Shown here: in pieces, positions 40,978-56,000 of the stretch
Layout of the letters: each line of letters starts with the position of its first letter
How positions within the stretch are numbered: position 1 is the first letter of the stretch
From: Brugia malayi
Taxonomy: Eukaryota; Nematoda; Chromadorea; Rhabditida; Onchocercidae
Direction of reading: 5' to 3'
Assembly: GCF_000002995.4 (NCBI RefSeq)
Contig: NW_025062479.1
Span: 10,893,721-10,957,720 of the forward strand
Length of the DNA: 64,000 nt
The notes under the pieces: model-generated
What the model saw: the letters and a program-made list of their open reading frames with translations, nothing else
What the model was told of the DNA's origin: nothing
Databases searched by the model: none
Program-made: the position numbers and the translations under genes

Positions 40978-41304
40978 TTAATCTTTTTCCTTCTTTTCCT
41001 TACTTACCTTCTTCATTTTTTCATTTTTTCCTCCTCTTCCTTTTCCTCCATCTTCTCCTTTCCTCATTTGATCAGGAAAAAAACTTTTTTTTCTCTCCTT
41101 TTTCTCTCCTCTTTTCTCTAAAATATTATTTGCATGGCAAAGTATTTCTGTGAGCGCATTTACGAAACTCATTAATTTCTTTTTCCTTTTCCATAATTTA
41201 TTCGGCGCTTCCCAAGATTCAACTCTTCGATTCATTCCTTGGGCAACTCGATTGTCAACCATATCCAATTTGCTAAGTAACGTCCATTTGCTCAACATCA
41301 TCAA
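40978..41304 (-). CDS. Unassigned open frame, 108 codons, lysine-rich tail
   Basis: A minus-strand frame begins with three Met codons and reads MMMLSKWTLLSKLDMVDNRV, then a stretch with plausible coding character (WEAPNKLWKRKKKLMSFVNA). It ends in a Lys/Glu/Arg-rich tail that simply mirrors the C/T-rich tract on the other strand. No domain, signal peptide or homologue is recognised and no introns are needed. It could be a chance ORF or an exon of an unrecognised gene. Recorded for completeness only. Confidence 0.15.
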   Translation of the reverse strand: MMMLSKWTLLSKLDMVDNRVAQGMNRRVESWEAPNKLWKRKKKLMSFVNALTEILCHANNILEKRGEKKERKKSFFPDQMRKGEDGGKGRGGKNEKMKKVSKEKKEKD

Positions 41305-42796
41305 TATTCAAACAATAGCTTAAAATTACTTACTTTATTTTAACTTGTGTTTACTTTTTTGCTTTTTGGTTTCTGATTTAAAATGACATTGTTTACTTTT
41401 TCTTTTTCATCTTTTTTTTTACTTATTGTACCTTTTTAACTTATCACCTTTTTCCTTTCTTTCTTTTTTTTTGAACTACATTTTATTATGTTAATATTTC
41501 TTTTTTTTCGAAAGAAAAATTCACTGTTGTTTTATTTTGTAAAATGATATTTTCAATTGACATAAGAATGCTTTTGAAATCAGTGGAAAATTTGGACTAT
41601 TGAATTATAAAGATAGATTAGAAAAAAGAAACAAAATTTGTAGTATCCTGAAAAATAATTCACATTAATTAAGTTAATCGTATATGAACTCAGTTCTGTT
41701 TGCAGTATTAAATAAGTATTTCCTATTTTTCATCAAATTAACATATAGTTAATAAACGTAAAAATTAATGAATTATTTCTGACTAATGTTATAAACTTTC
41801 AATTTCATGGTTAAAGTTTATGGTTAAAAAAAAATCTTTTGAACAAAACGGTAAAGAGCAAAGTAGAATTAATGGTTAATATAATTGGAATTCTTCCAAT
41901 TTATTCAAATTTTTTGTTCGCATAATTCAAATCAAAAACATTTGACTGATTTTGGTGGATTGCAAATTCAAATAAAAATTTTAAGTAACAGTATTAGCTA
42001 TAAAATTTTTTCGTATCAATATTCTCTTAATATGCATAATTTTGAAATGTTTTCGCAAATATAGCATATATATTAGAGAATTAGAAAAGTTATCAAATAT
42101 GCTAACAAATAATGAATATAATTTTGTTTCGCATCATTTAGCAATAATAATTACTCCCGAGGGTTAGTATAATAAAATTGAATAAAAGATCGATAATATA
42201 ATCAAAAAAAAAAAGACGAAAAAAAGTTTAAGCAATTATATTAAAAGAGTATATCAATATCTACTTCATTTTTAAAAAAATTTTGCTAAGAAATTCAATA
42301 TTTGTGAAAGCAATGAATTTTTTGCTGATTTTTTTTTATTTACCTTTTTTTCAAGATTGAATTTTTGCACTTCCTTCTTTGTCATCTCATTCCTGCATTC
42401 CTTCGTGTTGATCAGTCAAACAATCAATCAATCAGTCAATTACATTTTCAGTCGAAAAGGATTAATGATAAAGTACAATTTGCCAAAATGTTTAACCAGC
42501 TAATCCATCCATTCATTTAGTTGAAAATCTTTCCTCTCTTTTTCCCTCTTTTCCTCCCTTCACCCACGTCTTCCTCCTCCAACTTCTTTTAAAAATAAAA
42601 AAGAAAATTTCTTGGCAATAATTTTGTAATGTAGCATATGAGCTTCATAACTTTTTACAATGCTTATTTCCATAAATTATATTTTAATTAAAATATTTGA
42701 TAACTTTAACTTCTATAATCTCTTTTTCATTTAATAATATTTTCTCAACTTTTTTTCGCTTCATTTCTTAATTTTTTAAAAAGAAAAGTTTTCTAG

Positions 42797-46589
<3,793 letters not shown>

Positions 46590-49569
46590 GTTTCAATCAC
46601 TTCCATCTATTGAACAAAATTAGTTATCCAATAATTGCATTATTTTTTTTGTAATGAAATTGGGTGTTTATCGATTCGGGAATATCTATTTCAATTTTTA
46701 ATGGCAATGGTATTGCTGATGTTCACATAAATGGCTGTAATTTGATTTAAAATTCGAAAAAAAACTTCGATTTTTTTGTCACATATTGAATAACTTCAAA
46801 TTTTTAAGCTAGATATTTTTTTGTCTTTCAAAATTATGCTATATATTATCATTTGAGAAATAATCCAAAAGATGATGACAAATTTTAAAAGAATTTTTAG
46901 ACATTTCTTTCTTAAAGTTTTAAATCATTCCTAACAAATATCTATTATATGTAAATTAATTATTGTAAACAAATCCCTATTTTTTCTTTCATTGGCTTTG
47001 CAGAAAAAAGTGAATTTCAACTTATCAAACTACAATATAATCAGAAATTATTTCATATCAGTGTTACGAAAAAATAATTCATAATTTTATCAAATAGAAA
47101 AAAATTTTAAATACTTGCATGAGAAAAAAACAAAAAGAAAGAATTTATAAATGGATTTTTTTTTTAATTTCCAATAATAATCGCAATAAATATTGCCATT
47201 AAATTCCTAAAATCATATGGTGTCGTTATTGTAAATGCATATCTAAAAAGAATTATAATGAGTTCAGATAAATTTACAAAATGAAAAGATGAAACATTAC
47301 AAAAATAACACAAAATAGAACAATGATCACGTACCAAGCTATTACACATTTGAATAATGAAAACGATGAATTAATTTGTAACTGTAATGATACAAGTGTA
47401 AAACCACTCTTATAAGCAAATAATTCAATAAGTAAATGGCAAATGTATCAATGGACCACATATTTCCTTTATATATTCACAAAAAAAAAAACAAATAAAT
47501 TAAATAAAATTAAAAATGACAAATCCAGATTTCAATGATTAATTCATTTAAAGTAATTGATGCACAGTAAGAGGTTCTGTTGTCAATTAAATAAAAGATT
47601 AATTGATTTTAAAAGTGTAAAAAAGCACAATTAATGGCAAAATGGCATATTAAGCATATAAATAATAAAATGATGCAATTTTGCTTCGTTTCTTTTCCTT
47701 TTTTTGATTTTGAAAATTACTTTTCGCCGATTTAATATTATCCATTTTGTTCATTTACAGCTAATACTATTCTATAATGATCAATTATCATATTGATTAA
47801 TCTATCGTATCAATTTGTCGCTAAATAATGCAACATTGTGAAAATTATTCCATAATTATCAATTAAATCTAAGATTTCATTTCACTCATATCCATTAATT
47901 TGCCCACATATTATTGCTAATAATATATATCTTATTTAAATGTAATAAAACTATTTTGATACATTCAATGACTATTTTAGTAAATTACTTATTAAATTGA
48001 CTAGTAACAAAACAATAATTTTCATTTTTGATTTTATTTACATTAGTTATTATTTAAATCTTTTGAACAGTTATTCTTACCATTTGAATGTAATGAGACT
48101 CTTTAGCAATAGAAACTGTTCTGCAAAAAAAAGAAAAAAAAATCTTCCATTGTAAAATATTTCAAACTTGAAAATCGATTTTCTCAGCTATATGCATATC
48201 AAATACCATTATATGTAAGCGCCCCTTCTTTTTTGATCTCATACGCAATCAGTAAAGCACTGCTCAATACAATAAAATTAAATCAATATATGAAATTACT
48301 CAATATAATGAAATTATTGTATTTCTATCTGAAAAACAATTCATTTATTACAACATCATTTATACTTAAACTTTATTCATTATTTCATCTAGTAATATTC
48401 CATTGCTAGTAGCAATTCATTAATGCATTACTCTCCTCACCTTTTCCTCCCTCTCTCTCTTATGATAAATGAATAGCTTTAGGAAATTCATTCATTACTA
48501 TTACCTCTCAATAGACAAATTAACTTTGCAATAAATAATAATCGTTTCCCTACTCATTAAATGCGCTTTTCATTTTTTTCAACAATCATTTTAATAATGA
48601 GCAAATTAATTACTTGCCAAAATTCATCAATGTGAAAATTTCTTCCATTACTGAAAATCAAAAAAAATTAAGTTCATTTTTTTTCTTTCCTCCATTTCAT
48701 TTAATAATGCTATAAAACTTAATATACAATTAGAATCTTAAACACAAATATATTATATATTAAAAACACTGAAACAACAAAACATGTGTATTTCTTTTTC
48801 TTGCATTCTTAAATGTGAAATATTGCTCACATTTATTGCGATAAATGCATGGAGCAGAATTCAATTGTTGTTAATATATATGCACAGAAACATCAAACAC
48901 TGAACTGAACTTCAATATAACGCAGTTCGTTCTTAAAAGATCTAGCATTAAAAGATCTGCCAAAACTGAGAAAACACAGTGAATGCAATTTACAAAATAA
49001 AAAAAAAGGAAAGAAAGAAAATGTTCAACTATACATTCTTATTTAATTATTATTAAACTATTTCATGTTTTAGCACAAAACTATTATTATATTATTGACA
49101 CTATCATTTAACTGATTAATAGAATAATCCTACCTATCACATTATCCCACATTTGATTATTTATCATATTTGACTGAGATAGAGTTTCTTATTTAATTAC
49201 AGAAAACGTTTCTTAATCATTAAACTATATGCAAACTAGACAAACAAAAAAGAAAAAACGCTTTCTAAATATTTCTAAAACCTCTTGAAAATAACAATTT
49301 AAATCCAAAAAAAGAAAGTAAAAAGGAAAATGAAATCAGATATGAAAAAAAAAAAAAAAAAACAACAAAAAGGGCAAGGTGATAATGACAAGATTACAAA
49401 CTTTGAATTGTCTAACTAAAAGAAAATTATAGAAAAAAAATAAAAAAATTAAAGAAAGAACATATATATATATAAAAAAAAAAAAAAAACAAATGCTTCC
49501 ATACCCATTAATGCAAATACTAATAGTAATAGAATACATTTCACCCCATTTTTTTCGTTTTATCTTTTC

Positions 49570-49600
<31 letters not shown>

Positions 49601-50068
49601 GTAGATTTCTCAATCTAAAAAGTAAATTAAAATTAAAATAAAAACAAGAAAAAGGAAAAAAAAGTGGCACAACACACTGTTGACAGTTAACAAACAAATG
49701 CTTAGTTAATATACTTTAAAATTTAGTTCCAAATATATATATATATATATATATATATTCCAGAAGCTAAAAATTAGCAACATGGCGTGATAAAATTAAC
49801 TGATGTAAATTATCAGCATATAAACCAACAAACGCATAAGCAAAATGACTTTACAACTTATATCATCCAATATTTACATCAAACTTGTACACAGCATGAT
49901 GTTTACAATATTAAACGTTGAAATTGCGCTACCTATACTAAAGATGCTATAGTGAATGAATGAACTAACAGCATAGATAAAGCATACTGTTCCTTAATAT
50001 GAATGAAATATATAAAAATTAATTTTAGCAATGTAAATGCAGAAGCAAACATACTCATCTAGTAATCG
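46590..50068. other. Convergent 3' intergenic region (LMO / SBF)
   Basis: No exon can be supported in 3.5 kb. It is AT-rich with poly-A/poly-T runs (49345-49361, 49566-49600), a T/C patch at 48440-48462 and an AT run at 49735-49758. It presumably contains the 3' UTRs of both genes. Confidence 0.6.
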
Positions 50069-53000
50069 TTAATCATGCAGAGCAGCCAAAATCTTTTCTA
50101 ACCATAAGTCGGCGTCAACTTTCGTATCAGCAAGTAATGAATATACACGTCTAGAGGTACGAACCTGAACAATTTATACAAATTTACAGAAAATGTTAAT
50201 GAAATATTAACAGAATAGCTTGTTAAATTACTACCAAACATTGTTGAGACTGGAAACATTTTAAATTGCTAGCATCAAATTATTACGGATTACAAAACAA
50301 AGCTAGCATCCTGAAATTTTATGAATCAATGAAATCATTTATAAATAAATCCAATACCTCCAGAAGTGGCTTCCTTAGAGCATGACTAGATGCTATTTCC
50401 ACAGATTTAACGTCAGCCAAATCAATAACACCACGACAATTTATGTCCGTTTCATTCTCATAATATCTCAACTAAAAACATTATGAATAGAAAAAAAAGA
50501 TAGGAAACCCAGATAAATAGTTTAAAAAGTTGAAAATTTAAAAAGTCTATAGATTCAAAAAAAAAAAAGAACCTGATGTCTATTTGAGTCAAGAACGAAC
50601 CAACGAGGTTTCCACATCTTAAACGTAGCACCTTTTTTCATTAAAAATCCACTATACGTAGCACCAGCATGAGGATAATTTGCACTTATTGTTAGCGTTC
50701 TTGTATCTACTAAAATTAAAATTTTCAAAAAAAATGAAAAGGAGAAAAATATATAGCAAACGTTTTGCTCAGATGTGATGTTAGTGACCTTATAGATTCT
50801 CTTCTTGAAAAAAAAATGTTTTCTTAAAGAAAAAAGGCCTTTCATCATAGCAATAAATCAATTAATTTATTGATTTATTGATTTTAAAGTAAACATGGAT
50901 ACTGCAAAAATTACATCATAACTGGTGAGCCTAAATAATTTTGACAGAAAAAATCAACCTGTATAAGTTGCAGATCGTCTTGACACTGATGGAAGATCAC
51001 ATTTGGCTGTTACCACTAATCGTTTTTCCTCCGTATTAGGACAAGCAGAAGATACTAGAACTGAACATTTTTCATGACAAACCATACCACATCCCAAGCA
51101 TCGGTGAACTGAAAAAAAAGGTCTTTTTTACCTGTAAGTTTTTCATAGTTTTGGAAAAAAATGTTAGACTTGAAGAGTTGAAATTTTTCAATGAAGTGCT
51201 GATAGCAAGTCAAAAAGAAAAGTGCAAAATCAAACCTGTACGTATTACAACACCTGGAACATTCTGGTGACATACTGCACATGCATCTCCAGGAATGACT
51301 TGTTGCGTAATAAAATGATGACCCGAATTCCTGAAAATTTGTAGGATTTTAAATTAGTATTTAAATAAATTTGTGCGCGATGAATAGAGTTAAATATCTT
51401 ATTTATAGCATTGGCTGGACACCAGAAAGTAAACGGTGAATGATGGGTGCACCGACGGACAAATTCACTTTATGGAATGGTACAGCTTTCGATTTCAAGA
51501 CAATTCTTCAAGCTTTAATGCCCTATTTCAGCGGATTATGACGGTTTCGTAAAATAGTGGCAACCAAATATGAACAATGTGCACATGTATCAAGCGCATA
51601 AAGATGAAGCTATCCCATTCGATCAGTTTTGCGCTTATAGATGTGACATTGGTGTGACAATTGTTTTACTACATCAACAGCTATTCAAATCATATTGTAA
51701 GAAATAATTTAGTTTAAATGTGTAATTTGTCCCAGACTTCATTAATGTGCGCATAATTCATGTCAGTAAATCATTTTCCTTTTTTTTTTTTTTTTGCCCA
51801 AAATAACGGATAATAAACTGAAAACTTTTGTATATCAACAAAGCATTAATAAAGGACTATTCTCCAACATCTATATCAATTAAAATTAATAAAATCTGAC
51901 CATTGTTAATTTCTGATAAAAAAAAAAAAAAACGCAACAGAAAACTAGTAATAACACACGTGCTTGTTGTACTATCCCTTAGCCGTGAAGAGCTTTGCTG
52001 TCGTGATATACCATGAAGTAATAACTTAACAGTTTCCTTCTTTTGAACAGCTCTTTGCACATAGCGATGCCAAATACTTATAGTACTTGCATCCTCATCA
52101 TTCTATGATAAGCCAAAATACAACTTTTACATTTTTCATATCAGTGAAACAGATTGTAGGAAAAAAATCATATTAGTCATTCTATACAAATTATAGTTTC
52201 AAGTTAAAATTTCTCTAAATACACTCATCCCTATACAATACTGATTGAATTTTATTATAAATGAAAATTATTAAATAGATAAGACATTAAAGTGAATTAA
52301 GAAAAGTATCTAACCAACTATATTACAGTTTATTGCATCCAAATCTTTTTAAAAACCAACTTGAAAGCATGAAATTTGGGTTGCACGATCATTCGCAATT
52401 GCAATCAATGTATGCCATGAATCTACGCCTTTCTCATATTCATTAGTGAGAAGTGAACGTAATCGTGTAAACCTCTACATAAAAAGGAAAATATTAATGA
52501 TTTTTTGAGGCTGATTCGTTTTTCATCCTAAAAATGTATTCTAATCATTCTAGGTTTTTTTTTCTTCTTTCATTTCTGATCACAGAATTTTGATTCATAC
52601 CTCAACCAAAGATGAAAATGAATCGAGAAGAAGGAAATGTGTACAACGATAGTTTGCATCCAATAATCTCCTTGGCATGGAAACCGAAGTTCCAACATCA
52701 ATCAACGATTCTTGATGCTCATCTTCACGTTGTTGTTGCTCCATCTCAGCTATTTCTACAACAATAACTATTTTTTTTTTTTATTTTTTGTAAAAATGAA
52801 AAATGCCCCAGCGGATAAAGAAATCTAAATAATCAGAAATATTTGCCAGCAGTTCGAATTTTCCAAATTCTGATCTCAAAAATACTTTAGAAAATCAGAT
52901 AACGAAGAAACAGTTGTAAAATTTACCGATATCGTAAGGTGATCCATGTGCCAAATGATCTTCACAATAAAAAGGCCACAATGTTAAGCTAGCTACATTT

Positions 53001-56000
53001 GACTGTGGTCGTAAAACAGTGTGCATTTCAGCAATATACATAAAATTATCGAATAAACACGATCTGAAACAATAACTAGGAAATAATAAGAAAAGTATTT
53101 GAAGTAACATATACTACACCTGAATTATTTGAAAAAAAAAAAAAAATATATATATACCCAAGACGTTTCTCGTCAATGTATGTCCACAATGATGCAATGC
53201 GCGGTTCTCCTACTGATAAGGTGAACGAATCAAACTTAATTCGCTCTGCTTCCGAATCATGCAAAAATGTACGAAAACATGCTGAGGTAGAATGATATGC
53301 AAGAAAACGAAGGTAGAAATCATTGAACTCGAATGCTGATGGATACTGTTCCCATGTCTAAAAAATACATTTTCAATTTACTAAAATATTTTCAATTGAT
53401 GCTAACAATAATTTGCTTTCCTGATGGTTGGAATGTAAAAGTACCAAGCTGGAGATCGGATAATTGCTATCAATAGAGCGCAAATATAAAAGAAAACCAG
53501 AAACCAGAAACACTTCCTTTACCTGATCCAAGGCAAAATTTACTGTTAATAGGGAACCAGAACTTTTCGATGCTTCAATTACTGTTACACTTAGCAATAA
53601 ATCAGATATAATCCGATTCTTCAGAGAAAAATACTGAGGTTTTGGTTTAATAGCAAATGGAAGTTCAAATTGGCAAAATTATTATCAATTCAATGACATG
53701 CCTGATGCACAGCATCCAAAAATAATAAAAACATTGGTGCAATACCACTGCTTTGAGATGCAGCTGAATGATTATGACGATGAGAGAAACGATGTCCAAA
53801 CGCAAGCCATTCTTTTTCTATCAGAACTCGAAATCCTTCGAATGTCCTATAGTATCTTATTTGTTACTTTTATATAAGGAACATGAAGAAAATTGAAATC
53901 TAAAGCATTTCGTTAAAAAAAAAAAAAAAAAAAAACCTATATAAACATCTAATGACATGCCTGTAGTAAGGATCAAGAAGAAGTTCTGAAAGCGCTGTAA
54001 GTTGACAGGTAGCGTCCCACCCATCTTCGATACATATAACTACAGTTGAAAGTTGTACATCAATCAGATCCACTACTGCACAAGCTAAATGCAACAACGA
54101 AGATACCTGAAATTGCTATAAAATAGTTTTAAATTTCTGAACTTAAATTTCTTAACAATATTAAAATGCTTCGTACCATATGCAACCACAGAGAATCGTC
54201 GATTTGCTTTAGGAAGGTCAGCGATGGATCATCATATAACGGCCAGCTTGGACATGCTGCACGCAAGAATTTTTTGAAGGCTATCTTCACATTATGCGCA
54301 GATGGGTAATTTATAGGGACGAATTCACATCTTTTGTCTAGCTTCAGCATCTAAAAGCGTTCAGGTGAGTAAAATAGGATTTAAATTCGAGATCAATAGA
54401 AATGCATTCCAAATGATAATTAAGTAAACTTTAATTCTGATTGGAAAAGTACAGATATATGCTACAAGTAACCTTAGCTTGGCTTCTATCTCCTAATACG
54501 TATAATGCCTTCCTTGTGAGACTAGTAAGTGGTTTCGGAATTTGTCCTCGTCCCAAATTTGCACGTCGTGGCTGGATACTGCTGTTGTAATCTACATAAC
54601 CAACAAAACGGTCACCATTTGTGGCTAAAATTTCTGCTGAATTATATAACCTACAAAAAAAGAAGAAATTTAAGAAGAAAAGTAAATTTTGTCCGAAAAA
54701 CAGCAAAAATAAATGGATCAATAAGTCTTACGCTTTATTCCAGATCTTCCTCCACTATTACGGACAAAATTTGCTGCATGTCGAGCAATGTCCGTTTGTG
54801 ATTTACGATATAAATCAGGCGTGCCGGAATTTAGTGATAAACCGTCAGCCGTAATCATGGAATAAAGTGATAAAAGTGATTCCACTGACTCAGACATCAA
54901 AGAATGACCATCTGCATTTGCCATTCTCGGTGAAAGTGCGGCAAACATAGAAACGTACCTTTCCTAACAAATTAATTTAATAGAAGTAACATATAGTTGA
55001 GGTACTTAAATTGCCTTTTAAAAGTGTAATGTGCTAATAACATCTTTGAAATTTATAAGTGAAAAAGATATTCCAAAAAAATTGAAAGTTTATTAACAAA
55101 AGAAGTAATTTATAAGTATACCTGTAATTCAACACTGTTTGGAGGAGCCATATCACGTGAATTGAGCGACATATAGGAACCGCTATAACCCATATTTTGG
55201 TTGTCACTGCTACCGAGGAAATTTGCTTGCTTCCTTAACCGAGTGACTACTGTTTGCGCAGTGAAGCCTGCACCACGTACAAGTAACGCACCGTTATCAC
55301 TTTTCCATATAATTACTGGAAAACGGCCATGTCGGAATCCCTTCCCGATTTTCACAAAATTATCATCAAGTGTATTTGCAGGTACCACTACAATATTCGG
55401 GTAACTGAAAATAAAAAAAGAGCAGAAAATTTTGCTTTTAAAAATTATTGAAAAGAAAATTTTTCTAAATTTGCTTTTTTTTTTTAAATTATTAAAAACA
55501 GTAACTGAAAAACCTATCAGCGCTCTAACCATTCTTGACTCTTAATCTTTCATGCACGCAGACTAGAGATTAGATATTTAAAACAGCATCATAAGTTTGT
55601 TTCCAGTACGTCTGACATATGATCCGAAAGTTAATATAATTAGAAAAAGTTGTAAAACCTTTTTGTCAGTTCATAACGACGATTTGCATTCGCTAACCGA
55701 AAGGAGCCATGGTTCAAACCCAAACGGTCGTAATCAACCAAATAATGACGATGTAATCCACTTGTAGTTGGATCAACTAACTCTCCTAACCATTATTCGA
55801 AATGATTAACGGAAACTTGAAAAAAGAATTACTGTTTTACAATATGCTCAAACCCTAAACCAAAGCTCGGGAAAAAAAGTGAAACTTTCATATGAACGAA
55901 CTTACCAGATAAATCTAAATAATCATTTTTCGACGAACGAGGTGATGCACCTGATGATAAGACATTGAGTGTGCCCGCATCACCGTTTTTCGGAAATGGT

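Larger units (their letters stand above)
38779..42796. other. Divergent intergenic region (Clc-like / LMO)
   Basis: Contains promoters of two divergent genes but no recognisable core-promoter motif. It has a poly-A run near 39017, a C/T-rich patch at 39355-39415, an AT repeat (40098-40124), the 48-bp palindrome (40721-40768), a strongly pyrimidine-rich segment (40980-41115) and an unassigned minus-strand frame (40978-41304). The first exon of the LMO gene is probably here. Confidence 0.5.

Noticed and set aside
40978..41115. Lys/Glu-rich reading of the C/T-rich tract as a nuclear protein
   Set aside because: The composition is fully explained by the polypyrimidine run on the other strand.
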